A stretch of 64,000 nucleotides of DNA from WLWS01 sp965243105. Its GTDB lineage: Bacteria; Pseudomonadota; Gammaproteobacteria; Eutrophobiales; Eutrophobiaceae. Position numbers and translations under genes: made by a program. A model generated the notes under the pieces. That model was not told where the DNA came from. It saw nothing but the letters and a program-made list of their open reading frames with translations, and made no database searches. This document shows positions 1 to 9,406 of this stretch, one piece after another (positions within the stretch are counted from its first letter, which is position 1; each line of letters starts with the position of its first letter). Where the stretch lies: the NCBI GenBank assembly GCA_965243105.1, contig CBDEUC010000003.1:682001-746000 (forward strand), in the 5' to 3' direction.

Positions 1-352
1 CCGCTGATTGAACAAGGAACACGAAAGGTCCGGCACTGCCATCCATGATTGGGACCTCGTCAGCACTCAGGTCGATATAGGCATTATCAATGCCAAAGCC
101 AGCCAGTGCTGAAAGCAAATGTTCTACCGTGGAAATCCTGACATTATCCCTGACAAGGGTCGTGGAAAGGTTCGTGTCACCAACGTTATGTGGATTGGCC
201 TTAATTTCCACCGCTGGTGTCACATCGACACGGCGAAATACGATTCCAGTGTTCACCGCAGCTGGTCTCAGGGTTAGATAAACCTTCTTCCCCGTATGTA
301 GACCTACCCCAGTTGCGCGGATGACATTCTTTAAAGTTCTCTGCCTTATCAT
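1..352 (-). CDS. lpxC: UDP-3-O-acyl-N-acetylglucosamine deacetylase, N-terminal part
   Basis: LpxC is the zinc deacetylase that carries out the committed step of lipid A synthesis in the cytoplasm. Only the first ~117 codons lie in the window; the 3' part runs off the left edge. The start reads MIRQRTLKNVIRATGVGLHTG, with the family signature GVGLHTG near residue 15, and later STVEHLLSALAG and the IMDGSAGPF stretch typical of the N-terminal domain. It follows ftsZ at the end of the dcw cluster, its usual place in gammaproteobacteria. A separate promoter at 403-431 suggests expression partly independent of ftsZ. Identity is secure; the truncation is only the window edge. Confidence 0.95.
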   Translation of the reverse strand, partial: MIRQRTLKNVIRATGVGLHTGKKVYLTLRPAAVNTGIVFRRVDVTPAVEIKANPHNVGDTNLSTTLVRDNVRISTVEHLLSALAGFGIDNAYIDLSADEVPIMDGSAGPFVFLVQSA

Positions 353-402
353 TTTGTTTTATATCCGTTTTAAACGGCGGAGCTTCCCCACAGCAACTTG
401 CT

Positions 403-431
403 GTTTTACGGGCAAAACTTCAAAGTGTCAA
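403..431 (-). promoter_or_regulatory. Predicted sigma-70 promoter of lpxC
   Basis: On the minus strand a perfect -35 TTGACA (426-431) is followed by a 17-base spacer and a -10 TAAAAC (403-408, 4 of 6 matches). It lies about 50 bases upstream of the lpxC start. A 13-base palindrome, CAGCAA-C-TTGCTG (391-403), sits at the expected transcription start and could be an operator or a 5' UTR hairpin. The rest of the 239-base ftsZ-lpxC gap shows no gene or convincing terminator. Confidence 0.5.
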
Positions 432-591
432 GTTATCTTTGTCGTAAAGATGCAACTCCTTCGAATGGGGTACAGGTGGATGCAGCGAGATTGCGGAAAC
501 CGGGTACAGGCCGACTTTCGCCTGCTCTCACTACATCCACTCTCTTACTTCCTAAAGTATTGATATTTAAAACTAAACTTTACTTCACTCC

Positions 592-1728
592 TCAGTCTGC
601 CTGGCGTCTCAGGAATGCCGGGATATCCAGGTAGTCCGGATCATCTTCCATCGGGCTGGAATCCGCTTCCTCGTCCTGGTTTCGCATCACCGTCGGTCGC
701 TCAAGCTCCTTGTAATTCACCGCAGCCGTGGCAGATTGCACCAGCTTCATTTTTGAGACTTCGCGATTGATATCATTACCAAGGCCTGTCGCCACGATCG
801 TTACTCTCATCTCGCCACTCATTTCCGGATCAATCACCGTGCCGACTACGACGGTGGCATTTTCCGATGCAAACTCTTTTATCACGGAGCCCACGTCATC
901 AAACTCGCCAATGGCGAGATCCATACCAGCGGTAATATTCACGAGTATGCCCCGGGCACCGGCCAGGTTGATGTCTTCAAGCAGCGGACTGGATACTGCA
1001 GCCTCTGCCGCAATTTTGGCGCGGTCCTCTCCGGTAGCCTTACCTGAACCCATCATCGCCATACCCATTTCTGACATGACCGTTTTAACGTCTGCAAAGT
1101 CAACGTTAATCAGTCCCGGGCAGGTGATTAACTGGGCAATACCCTGCACGGCACCAAGCAGAACATCGTTCGCAGCACCAAAGGCATTAAGCAGGCTTAC
1201 ATCGCGACCCAACACGCTCAATAATTTTTCATTGGGAATGGTAATCAGCGAATCAACAAACTGCGCAAGTTCTGTAATACCCTCGTCAGCAATTTGCGCG
1301 CGTTTCTTACCTTCAAACCCAAAAGGCCTGGTGACAACCGCTACCGTCAGTATGCCCATTTCTTTCGCAACCTGTGCAACGATAGGTGCGGCACCCGTTC
1401 CGGTTCCACCACCCATACCGGCAGTGATGAATACCATGTCCGACCCCTCGAGTACATCCATCAAGCGATCGCGATCTTCAAGTGCAGCCTGCCTACCGAC
1501 TTCAGGATCCGCGCCGGCACCCAGCCCCTTGGTGACATTTCCACCAAGTTGCATGATTGTGCGGGCTGAAGAATTTTTCAGCGCCTGTGAATCGGTGTTT
1601 GCGCAAATGAATTCAACTCCGTCAATCGTCGCTGTCATCATGTGCTCTACGGCATTACCACCGCCGCCACCAACTCCTATTACTTTTATTATCGCTGCCT
1701 GGTTTGCAGCATCTACTAGTTCAAACAT
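592..1728 (-). CDS. ftsZ: Cell division protein FtsZ
   Basis: FtsZ is the tubulin-like GTPase that forms the Z ring. The ATG at 1728 gives MFELVDAANQAAIIKVIGVGG, the standard family N-terminus, with a GGGGG ribosome site just upstream; a TTG six codons earlier in the same frame is rejected. The GTP-binding GGGTGTGAAP motif is present. The C-terminus ends in DPDYLDIPAFLRRQAD, the conserved tail that binds FtsA and ZipA. The length of 378 aa is normal. It is the last division gene of the dcw operon, 73 bases after ftsA. Confidence 0.98.
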   Translation of the reverse strand: MFELVDAANQAAIIKVIGVGGGGGNAVEHMMTATIDGVEFICANTDSQALKNSSARTIMQLGGNVTKGLGAGADPEVGRQAALEDRDRLMDVLEGSDMVFITAGMGGGTGTGAAPIVAQVAKEMGILTVAVVTRPFGFEGKKRAQIADEGITELAQFVDSLITIPNEKLLSVLGRDVSLLNAFGAANDVLLGAVQGIAQLITCPGLINVDFADVKTVMSEMGMAMMGSGKATGEDRAKIAAEAAVSSPLLEDINLAGARGILVNITAGMDLAIGEFDDVGSVIKEFASENATVVVGTVIDPEMSGEMRVTIVATGLGNDINREVSKMKLVQSATAAVNYKELERPTVMRNQDEEADSSPMEDDPDYLDIPAFLRRQAD

Positions 1729-1801
1729 ATCTAACCCCCTGTACAAGTTAAATTAACAATCAAAACATCTAAAACAACTAAACAAATTACTCTCATATCA
1801 A

Positions 1802-3037
1802 TTAAAAATTACCCTGGAACCAACTCTTCATTCTTTCTATTACTCCCTTGAAACCACCATCAAGACGAACCGGTGTACTGGCTGAATGTGCCTGTCTTTG
1901 ACCGAACAGGAGCAAACCAACACCGGTTGCATAAATCGGATTCTTAACTACGTCCGCGAGACCGCTGACATGCTGGGGTGTACCGATCCTCACCGGCATG
2001 TGGAATATTTCCTCTGCAAGTTCCACGGCCCCCTCCATTTTTGAACTGCCACCGGTGAGGACGATTCCTGCCGCTATCAGGCTTTCAAACCCGCTCCTTC
2101 TTAGTTCCGCCTGCACCAGTGTAAAGAGCTCCTCGTAACGAGGTTCAACAACCTCTGCCAGCGTCTGTCTTGCAAGCCTCCTGGCAGCGCGGTCTCCAAC
2201 ACTTGGCACCTCGATTGTCTCTTCTGCGTTTGCCAGCTGTGTCAGGGCACAGGCATATTGCACCTTGATGTCCTCTGCATGCTGTGTCGGTGTGCGTAGT
2301 GCAACGGCGATATCATTGGTGACCTGGTCACCGGCGATAGGAATGACCGCGGTGTGATGAATTGCTCCGTCAGTAAAAACAGCTATATCAGTGGTCCCTC
2401 CACCAATATCAACAAGGCAGACACCCAGTTCTTTTTCATCCTCGGTCAGGACCGCGTAGCTGGAGGCGAGTTGTTCAAGGATCACATCGTCTACCTCCAA
2501 CCCACAGCGACGTACACACTTTACGATGTTTTGTGCAGCACTTACCGAGCCAGTCACCATGTGAACTTTCGCTTCGAGACGTACTCCTGACATCCCTATG
2601 GGCTCCTTTACACCTTCCTGGCTGTCGATAACAAATTCCTGGGGCAGGATATGGAGAATCTTTTGATCGGCCGGGATTGCCACGGCACGGGCTGCGTCGA
2701 TTACCCGGTCGATGTCTCCAACAGACACTTCATTGTCACGTATAGCGACTATGCCGTGGGAATTCAGGCTACGAATGTGACTACCTGCTATACCGGCAAA
2801 CACCGAGTGTATTTCGCATCCTGCCATCAACTCGGCTTCCTCGATGGCCCTTTGTATGGAATGCACTGTTGATTCGATATTAACCACGACACCTTTCTTG
2901 AGACCCCGTGAACGACTCGAACCAATGCCAATAATCTCGATCTCTTCGTCCGGAGAGATTTCGCCCACGATGGCCACGACCTTGGACGTTCCTATATCCA
3001 GCCCTACAATCAAGTTTTTCTCTGTTCGCTTACCCAT
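1802..3037 (-). CDS. ftsA: Cell division protein FtsA
   Basis: FtsA is an actin-like ATPase that tethers FtsZ to the inner membrane and recruits later divisome proteins. At 411 aa it begins MGKRTEKNLIVGLDIGTSKV (phosphate-1 loop) and holds the phosphate-2 motif VDIGGGTTDIAV and the adenosine motif LTGGSSKMEG. It ends with a short amphipathic segment, RMKSWFQGNF, the membrane-targeting helix. It lies 3 bases after ftsQ, so the two are co-translated. Confidence 0.98.
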   Translation of the reverse strand: MGKRTEKNLIVGLDIGTSKVVAIVGEISPDEEIEIIGIGSSRSRGLKKGVVVNIESTVHSIQRAIEEAELMAGCEIHSVFAGIAGSHIRSLNSHGIVAIRDNEVSVGDIDRVIDAARAVAIPADQKILHILPQEFVIDSQEGVKEPIGMSGVRLEAKVHMVTGSVSAAQNIVKCVRRCGLEVDDVILEQLASSYAVLTEDEKELGVCLVDIGGGTTDIAVFTDGAIHHTAVIPIAGDQVTNDIAVALRTPTQHAEDIKVQYACALTQLANAEETIEVPSVGDRAARRLARQTLAEVVEPRYEELFTLVQAELRRSGFESLIAAGIVLTGGSSKMEGAVELAEEIFHMPVRIGTPQHVSGLADVVKNPIYATGVGLLLFGQRQAHSASTPVRLDGGFKGVIERMKSWFQGNF

Positions 3038-3040
3038 TTT

Positions 3041-3832
3041 CTATTCCTGCCCCGAGTCTTCTGAATTTTGCTGCGCGCTCCGCCATTCAATTGCAAATCC
3101 GTTTGTGTACCTCAGATCTATACGTTTCAAGTTTTTAATTTCGCCCTTCACGTTGGGCAGTACCGATTCGGTTAATCGTTCGATGCGTCCTTCCACATCA
3201 TTTCTGCCCAGTATGATTACAGGTCCATCCTGTAGATGAACGCTCCAGGCTCGTCTGTCGCTCAGGCTCAGTTTTTCTATCCTTGCCAGTCCGATCATCA
3301 GGCTGCTGAGTTCACTGTAGCGTGAAAAAACCTGTGCCTGGGTATCTGCAGGCCCTGATAAATATGGCAATCCCGCAATAGCTGACGCGTTGTCAGGAGA
3401 AAAAACCACTGCGCTTTCGTTCAACAAACTGGCGTCATTCCAGTGTGCTACTGCTACCTGTTCTTTAACCTGCACTGTCAGTGCATCCGGCCAGATACGT
3501 TTTACAATCACCCAGTCCACCCATGGCTCATCCAGGAGAGCTTCCTTGATAGCCATTACGTTCAGATTGAAAAAGCCACCATCAAGCACATCAGAAACGA
3601 TTGTTTGCATCCTGTCGGTAGACAGGTGTGCAAAGCTACCCTGGATACGGACATGTCGAATCGGAAGCGTAGCCGGGTCCATCAAGCGCCATGTTCCTGC
3701 CAGCACCACAATTAATATAGTGAGAGCAAAAATGACGTGCGCATAAGTGTTCCTGTTCGTCTCGCGAACCGTCCCCGTGACCGCCCTGGGTGACTTCTCC
3801 GGCATATCACCTGTCATAACATGCGCATTCAT
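3041..3832 (-). CDS. ftsQ: Cell division protein FtsQ
   Basis: FtsQ is a bitopic divisome protein that with FtsB and FtsL links early and late division proteins. The 263-aa product has a cytoplasmic N-terminus, one membrane segment near residues 31-49 (YAHVIFALTILIVVLAGTW), and a periplasmic POTRA domain beginning PIRHVRIQGSF. Its start overlaps the ddl stop as ATGA, indicating translational coupling. Confidence 0.95.
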   Translation of the reverse strand: MNAHVMTGDMPEKSPRAVTGTVRETNRNTYAHVIFALTILIVVLAGTWRLMDPATLPIRHVRIQGSFAHLSTDRMQTIVSDVLDGGFFNLNVMAIKEALLDEPWVDWVIVKRIWPDALTVQVKEQVAVAHWNDASLLNESAVVFSPDNASAIAGLPYLSGPADTQAQVFSRYSELSSLMIGLARIEKLSLSDRRAWSVHLQDGPVIILGRNDVEGRIERLTESVLPNVKGEIKNLKRIDLRYTNGFAIEWRSAQQNSEDSGQE

Positions 3833-4797
3833 GCGGTAGCGCTCTTCATTAATTGTTCCTGCTGAAAACTACTATCAAGTATTTGAACAACAAGCTCATC
3901 AAATTCGATCCCGGCCTGCTTCGCAGCCATCGGCACAAGTGAATGACTCGTCATACCAGGTACTGTATTCACTTCGATGATCTGAAAATCGCCACTGTCA
4001 GCGATAAACATGTCGACCCGGCCCCATCCTTGCGCACCAACCGCGTTAAACGCATCCAGCGCCAGTGCGCGAAGCTCAGCCTCTTTTGTCTCGTCAAGTC
4101 CGCAGGGGCAGATGTACTGTGTACTATCAAGTTCATACTTGGCCTGGTAATCGTAAAATTCCCTCGGTGTTTCAAGTTTTATTGCCGGCAAGGCGCGTTG
4201 TCCAAGAATTGCAACGGTATATTCCCCACCGTGGATCCAGCGTTCCGCAAGTACATCGTCCTGGAACTGGTTCGCGGTTCTCCATACGCCCTGGATATTT
4301 TCCCTTGCAGAAAGCTTGCTCGCCCCACAGCTGGAACCTTCATGAACGGGCTTCACCATTAGCGGCAAGCCAAGATTGTCCACGGCATCATGCAGGTCCT
4401 GCTCAGATTCAATTAGCATAAAATCCGGTGTCGGCATGCCCATTTGTGCCCAGGTTCTTTTGCTACGTATCTTATCCATGGCCAGGGCGGAACCAGCAAC
4501 ACCGCTTCCTGTATACGGTATGCCAAGGGTTTCAAGAGCCCCTTGAATAACACCGTCCTCACCGCCCCTGCCGTGCAGGGCGATAAATGCGCGGTCAAAG
4601 TTCCCCTCGATGAGTTTCTGTATCACCCCATCCCTTGCGTCTATTGAAACAGCATCAATACCCTTTCGGCAGAGTGCCTCGTAAACGGCGCGGCCGGTTT
4701 CCAGGGAAATAACACGCTCCGCAGATGCACCACCCATTAGAACGGCGACCTTGCCATAGCCCGATGCGGATACCTGTCCTGAATTCACTGGGCTCAT
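3829..4797 (-). CDS. ddl: D-alanine--D-alanine ligase
   Basis: This cytoplasmic ATP-grasp ligase makes D-Ala-D-Ala for the peptidoglycan precursor. The 322-aa protein shows VAVLMGGASAERVISL at the N-terminus, ALHGRGGEDGVIQG in the first domain, the ATP-grasp segment MVKPVHEGSSCG, and EVNTVPGMTSHSLVPMAA with the metal-binding Glu/Asn. It corresponds to DdlB of enterics by position between murB and ftsQ. Start and stop overlap both neighbours by ATGA. Confidence 0.97.
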   Translation of the reverse strand: MSPVNSGQVSASGYGKVAVLMGGASAERVISLETGRAVYEALCRKGIDAVSIDARDGVIQKLIEGNFDRAFIALHGRGGEDGVIQGALETLGIPYTGSGVAGSALAMDKIRSKRTWAQMGMPTPDFMLIESEQDLHDAVDNLGLPLMVKPVHEGSSCGASKLSARENIQGVWRTANQFQDDVLAERWIHGGEYTVAILGQRALPAIKLETPREFYDYQAKYELDSTQYICPCGLDETKEAELRALALDAFNAVGAQGWGRVDMFIADSGDFQIIEVNTVPGMTSHSLVPMAAKQAGIEFDELVVQILDSSFQQEQLMKSATA

Positions 4798-5708
4798 GCC
4801 GGTTCCCCGATAATCCGTACTTCCCGCTCCAGTTCCACGCCGTTTTTCTCCAGCACCACCTGCTGAACATGTTCAATCAATTTCTCAATATCGGTCGATG
4901 TCGCCGAGCCGGTATTGATAATGAAATTCGCGTGCTTTTCTGAAACAGTTGCACCACCAATAGAAAATCCTTTCAATCCGCAGGACTCGATAATCCGTCC
5001 TGCATAATCACCCTGTGGATTCCTGAAAACCGAGCCACAGCTGTACACACCTGTCGGTTGACTATCATTTCTCCGGCCAAGCAACTCGCGAATATTTGAA
5101 CGACTGTTCTCCTCGGCACCTGCTTCAAGCTGCAGCTCTGCTGCAATGAACCATTCGCCTTCGGGCAAATTGACATAACGATAATCTACCTTGAACTCAT
5201 CGCGGCTCCTTTCATGCACAAGTCCCTCGCGGTCCATGATTTCAACCTTGTACACCACTTCCCAGGTTTCGCCGCCAAAGGCCCCTGCATTCATGGCGAG
5301 TGCACCACCCATCGTGCCTGGTATTCCTGCCAGGAATTCAGCTCCGGTAAATCCACTTGCCGCGGCAAAGCGTGCAGCCTTTGCACAGGTTACCCCGGCT
5401 CCGACGCGTATGCCGTTCTCACGTTTTTCAAGATCTTCTATCACTCCCGCCATGGCGATTACCGTGCCTCGTATTCCGCCATCCCGAACAAGCAAATTAC
5501 TGCCGAGACCAAGCCAGTGAACCTCTTCGCTCTTATCGAGATTTCGCACAAAGTCTGACAGGTCTGCCATATCGCCCGGAATGTAGTACTTATCGGCAGT
5601 ACCACCGGTTCGCCACGACGTATGCGATGCCATTGATTCGTTTGTTAAAAGTACGCCACTCATGTTCAATACATTCGCCAGGTTACTTTTCTCAGCCAGT
5701 GTGTTCAT
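4794..5708 (-). CDS. murB: UDP-N-acetylenolpyruvoylglucosamine reductase
   Basis: MurB is the FAD enzyme that reduces the MurA product to UDP-MurNAc. The 304-aa length and the motifs (SWRTGG, LGLGSNLLVRDGG, AGIPGTMGGALAMNAGAFG, SCGSVFRNP, KHANFIIN) fit the shorter, type II-like MurB rather than the ~340-aa E. coli form. The conserved Ser of CGSVFRNP is the proton donor in the family. It sits in the dcw operon 9 bases after murC. Confidence 0.95.
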   Translation of the reverse strand: MNTLAEKSNLANVLNMSGVLLTNESMASHTSWRTGGTADKYYIPGDMADLSDFVRNLDKSEEVHWLGLGSNLLVRDGGIRGTVIAMAGVIEDLEKRENGIRVGAGVTCAKAARFAAASGFTGAEFLAGIPGTMGGALAMNAGAFGGETWEVVYKVEIMDREGLVHERSRDEFKVDYRYVNLPEGEWFIAAELQLEAGAEENSRSNIRELLGRRNDSQPTGVYSCGSVFRNPQGDYAGRIIESCGLKGFSIGGATVSEKHANFIINTGSATSTDIEKLIEHVQQVVLEKNGVELEREVRIIGEPA

Positions 5709-5717
5709 CAGAATTCA

Positions 5718-7139
5718 TTAATGCACTCGTTCACCGTGCTCGGCGTAAAGTTCCCTACTCAATCCACCAATATCGCCTGCCCCCATCATCAACAGGATGT
5801 CGTCCCCGGCAATGTTAGCTTCGAGGGTTGGAAGAAGACTGTCGTGATCATCGAGATATACCGGGTCTACCTTTCCACGTTTCCTGATACCCCTGCTCAG
5901 GGCTCGACTATCCGCACCGCTGATCGCTGTCTCGCCAGCAGGGTAAACATCCAGCAGGATCAGGGTGTCCGTGTTTGAAAGTTCCTGGCAGAAATCATCA
6001 AAGAGATCCCTGGTGCGGGTAAAACGATGGGGTTGGAACACTGCAATGATGCGTCGGTCGGGCCATCCGCGTTTCACTGAGTCCAGTATCGCCGAGATTT
6101 CACAGGGATGGTGTGCATAATCATCGATTATCAGGACCCTGTTATTTGCCAGCTTCAGTTCGCCCATGACATTGCAACGACGGTCAATACCTGCAAAAGT
6201 TGAGAGCGCCGAAGTAATGGCATTTTCGCTTATATCCAGTTCAGCAGCCAGTGCTATGGCTGCAAGGGAGTTTCGAACATTATGCATGCCGGGCATGTTT
6301 AGCTCGCACTCAAGCCATTCTTTATCATCCCCACGTGCCACGGAAAAGTATGATTTCTGTGCTTCGAAACGAATGTCGTGGGCATGGTAATCGGCACTCT
6401 CACTCATCCCATAGGTCACGAAAGGTCGCGTAATTTCAGGTAACAGGGAAACTACACCCGGATCATCAATACACACGATAGCCAGCCCGTAAAAAGGCAG
6501 CCTGTGAATGAATTCAAGAAAATTGTTTTTAAGAACATCAAAATCACCACCGTAGGTATCAAGGTGGTCACTGTCTACGTTTGTCAGAACTGCCATTATT
6601 GGCTGCAGGTGAAGAAACGAGGCATCACTTTCATCTGCCTCGGCGACAAGGTAGTTCCCGGATCCAAGTTTCGCGTTTGAACCACCACTATTTAGAAGAC
6701 CCCCGATAACGTATGTCGGGTCGAGTCCGCCGGCAGATAAGACACTGGCGATCAAGCTCGTGGTCGTGGTCTTGCCGTGTGTTCCTGCCACTGCGATGCC
6801 CTGCCTGAATCGCATTAATTCAGCCAGCATTTCTGCACGTCGTATCACCGGGATACGCCTGGTCCTGGCTTCAACGATTTCAGGATTGTCTTCATCCACC
6901 GCACTGGATACAACAATTACATCACTGTTCTTTATGTTAGATTTCAAGTGTCCGAAATATATCTCGATACCGAGATTTGCCAGGTGATCCGTGACAGTCG
7001 TCGGTTTTAAATCAGAACCAGAGACCGAGTATCCAAGGTTATGAAGAACTTCTGCTATGCCACTCATGCCGGCACCACCCACGCCAACAAAGTGAATATT
7101 CTTAACCCTGCCCATTGCATGCTTGTCAAATTCAGGCAT
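5718..7139 (-). CDS. murC: UDP-N-acetylmuramate--L-alanine ligase
   Basis: MurC adds L-Ala to UDP-MurNAc. I place the start at the ATG at 7139 (MPEFDKHAMGRVKNIHFVG): it overlaps the murG stop in ATGCCTGA and has a GGGGGGAG ribosome site. The open frame extends 18 codons further up inside murG, which I reject. Key motifs are the nucleotide loop GVGGAGMSG, the ATP P-loop GTHGKTTTTS, EADESDASFLHL and DDYAHHP. The length of 473 aa is normal. Confidence 0.96.
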   Translation of the reverse strand: MPEFDKHAMGRVKNIHFVGVGGAGMSGIAEVLHNLGYSVSGSDLKPTTVTDHLANLGIEIYFGHLKSNIKNSDVIVVSSAVDEDNPEIVEARTRRIPVIRRAEMLAELMRFRQGIAVAGTHGKTTTTSLIASVLSAGGLDPTYVIGGLLNSGGSNAKLGSGNYLVAEADESDASFLHLQPIMAVLTNVDSDHLDTYGGDFDVLKNNFLEFIHRLPFYGLAIVCIDDPGVVSLLPEITRPFVTYGMSESADYHAHDIRFEAQKSYFSVARGDDKEWLECELNMPGMHNVRNSLAAIALAAELDISENAITSALSTFAGIDRRCNVMGELKLANNRVLIIDDYAHHPCEISAILDSVKRGWPDRRIIAVFQPHRFTRTRDLFDDFCQELSNTDTLILLDVYPAGETAISGADSRALSRGIRKRGKVDPVYLDDHDSLLPTLEANIAGDDILLMMGAGDIGGLSRELYAEHGERVH

Positions 7140-8220
7140 TGCTCCCCCCCAGGCAAATACTTGCCACTCGTGCAGCCGCATTGGGAGATGCAATCGCCCT
7201 GGTTTTTTCAGCCATGGATTGCAAGGTGGCCGGTGCCTGGTAAAGGCTGGTAATCAGTGCTTCGAGCTTGCCGCTTTCCAGTTCCGGTTCGGGTAACAAA
7301 ACTGCTGCGCCGTTCTCGCTCAGAACGCGTGCGTTGGCAGTTTGATGGTCATCAACGGCATAGGGAAAGGGAACAAGAATTGAGGCGAGACCCGCAACGC
7401 ATACCTCGGCGAGTGTCAGGGCACCGGAACGGCAAAGTACAAGGTCTGCCCATTCATAGGCCTCGGCCATGTCTGTAATGTATGCATCAACTCTCGCATG
7501 TTCCAGGCCTGCCTTCTCATAGCAGCTTCTCGTCTTGTCCAGGTGCTGCTTGCCTGACTGGTGCCAGACTTTTATTTCAACATCATCACCGATCTTGTTT
7601 AACACCCTGGGCACCGTGGTATTCAGCGCCAGCGCACCCTGGCTGCCACCTAGAATCAATAATGATAGTGGCCTTTCATTAAAATCAATCGTGTTTTTAC
7701 CCACATTCGACAGGTTCACGATTTCCTGCCTGACCGGGTTACCGGTTACTTCCACGCTTGAACTTTCCGCAAAGGCCCCGGGGAAACCAGCCAGTTTCAT
7801 TTTTGCCAGCGGCGCCAGGATACGATTTGTCATTCCTGCGATAGCATTTTGCTCATGGATGTAGAGAGGGATCCGCGATATCCAGGCAGCAATGCCGCCG
7901 GGTCCACTGGCATATCCCCCCATTCCCAGTATCGCATCAGGCTTGAAACGATGGATAGCGCACATAGCTTCGTAAAGTGCGCGGCAAAGAAGTGCCGGGG
8001 CTATCAAGAGGCGAGCTATGCCTTTTCCCCTCAGGCCACCGATGTTTATTCGGCACAGGGTAAAACCGTGCTTTTCCACGAGTTCACTTTCAAGCCCCTT
8101 GTCAGTTCCAAGCCATAGCAGTTCTATACCCTGCTGTCGCAGGCAATTGGCCACTGCCAATGCCGGGTAAACATGTCCACCCGTGCCCCCGGCCATGATC
8201 ATAATGCGTTCACGCGGCAT
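7132..8220 (-). CDS. murG: UDP-GlcNAc:undecaprenyl-PP-MurNAc-pentapeptide transferase
   Basis: MurG is the peripheral membrane glycosyltransferase (GT28) that converts lipid I to lipid II. The start MPRERIMIMAGGTGGHVYPAL fits the family; this ATG overlaps the ftsW stop by 11 bases, and a GGAGG lies about 12 bases upstream, a slightly long spacing. The signatures MAGGTGGHVYPALA, GMGGYASGPGG, HEQNAIAGMTN and LCRSGALTLAE are all present in the 362-aa protein. The longer frame upstream is coding sequence of ftsW. Confidence 0.96.
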   Translation of the reverse strand: MPRERIMIMAGGTGGHVYPALAVANCLRQQGIELLWLGTDKGLESELVEKHGFTLCRINIGGLRGKGIARLLIAPALLCRALYEAMCAIHRFKPDAILGMGGYASGPGGIAAWISRIPLYIHEQNAIAGMTNRILAPLAKMKLAGFPGAFAESSSVEVTGNPVRQEIVNLSNVGKNTIDFNERPLSLLILGGSQGALALNTTVPRVLNKIGDDVEIKVWHQSGKQHLDKTRSCYEKAGLEHARVDAYITDMAEAYEWADLVLCRSGALTLAEVCVAGLASILVPFPYAVDDHQTANARVLSENGAAVLLPEPELESGKLEALITSLYQAPATLQSMAEKTRAIASPNAAARVASICLGGSNA

Positions 8221-9406
8221 AAGCGGACACTGCCTCCGGCAACTGGTTTGTTGATGACTTGTGGTTTTCCAACTCCACGCGTAATAAAAGGGCAATGAGC
8301 ATGCAGCTCACGATCAGGCTGTTACCACCATAGCTGATGAGAGGCAGGGTCAGCCCCTTGGTCGGAAGGACTCCCATGTTTACACCGATGTTTATAAAAG
8401 CCTGGATACCGATTAATGTTCCCGTTCCATAGGCAACATAAGCAGCAAAATCCTTTCCGGTTTCTTCTGCAAGGCGTGCAATGACGAAGGCACGCCATAC
8501 CAGGAACAGGTAGGCAAGTACCAGGAGGGTACTGCCAATGAGGCCAAATTCTTCTGCGAATACAGCAAATACAAAATCAGTATGCGCTTCCGGCAGGTAA
8601 AATAACTTTTGCACGCTGCTGCCAAGACCAACGCCCAACCAGTCTCCCCTGCCAAAAGCGATTAATGCCTGTGTCAGCTGGAAGCCAGTGTTAAAAGGGT
8701 CCTGCCAGGGATCCATGAAACTGGTGAGACGCTGCATTCGATAAGGAGACAGCACTGCGAGGCTCCCAAGCATCGTTACCGCGACACAAACCCAGGCGAG
8801 GAAGCGACTCAGTGGTACCCCACCCATGAACAGCATACCCAGGGCCGTGGCGAACAGGACAACCGCGGAACCAAAATCCGGCTCAAGCAGGAGCAGGCCT
8901 GCAACAACTGTCACAACGCCAATGGGTGTAATAAAGCCGGCGAAACTACCCATGACTTTTTGTCGATGACGAACCATGTAACTGGCGAGGTAAATGATCA
9001 CGCACAGCTTGACTGGCTCTGAGCTCTGTAGATTGAACGGTCCTATACTTATCCATCGCATACTGCCGTTCACTTCGCGGCCAATTCCTGGTATCAACAC
9101 CAGTACCAGCAAGAGCATTCCAAGCATCAGGAAGGGTACCGCCAGCTGTTGCCAGTATTTTAATGGCATCCTTAGTATCACGACGGAAGCGGCCAGCCCG
9201 AGTACGGCCGCAACTCCCTGGCGCCAGAAGTAATGCAGGGGATCACCAAAATTCTTGTCTGCAACGCTAACCGATGCTGAAGCGACCATCACCAGCCCAA
9301 GGATCACGAGGAATACCCCCAGCGTGACGAGGTACATGTCATAGTACTGTAACCAGCCCTTTGCACTGCCGGCATGGAGGGACCTGGCCTGGGGGCGTCT
9401 ATGCAT
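8210..9406 (-). CDS. ftsW: SEDS-family septal peptidoglycan glycosyltransferase FtsW
   Basis: FtsW is the polytopic SEDS polymerase that works with FtsI in septal wall synthesis. The ATG at 9406 (MHRRPQARSLHAGS) overlaps the murD stop as ATGCATAG and gives 398 aa. There are about ten hydrophobic segments. SEDS motifs seen are GREVNGSMRWI, EPDFGSAVVL, GLGSSVQKLFYLPEAHTDFVFAV and the C-terminal KGLTLPLISYGGNS. Overlaps at both ends show tight coupling with murD and murG. Confidence 0.96.
   Translation of the reverse strand: MHRRPQARSLHAGSAKGWLQYYDMYLVTLGVFLVILGLVMVASASVSVADKNFGDPLHYFWRQGVAAVLGLAASVVILRMPLKYWQQLAVPFLMLGMLLLVLVLIPGIGREVNGSMRWISIGPFNLQSSEPVKLCVIIYLASYMVRHRQKVMGSFAGFITPIGVVTVVAGLLLLEPDFGSAVVLFATALGMLFMGGVPLSRFLAWVCVAVTMLGSLAVLSPYRMQRLTSFMDPWQDPFNTGFQLTQALIAFGRGDWLGVGLGSSVQKLFYLPEAHTDFVFAVFAEEFGLIGSTLLVLAYLFLVWRAFVIARLAEETGKDFAAYVAYGTGTLIGIQAFINIGVNMGVLPTKGLTLPLISYGGNSLIVSCMLIALLLRVELENHKSSTNQLPEAVSAYAA

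Noticed and set aside
728..1756. 342-codon plus-strand open frame
   Set aside because: It lies wholly antisense to ftsZ, has a composition typical of a reversed coding strand (Ser, Thr, Pro rich), and matches no known protein.
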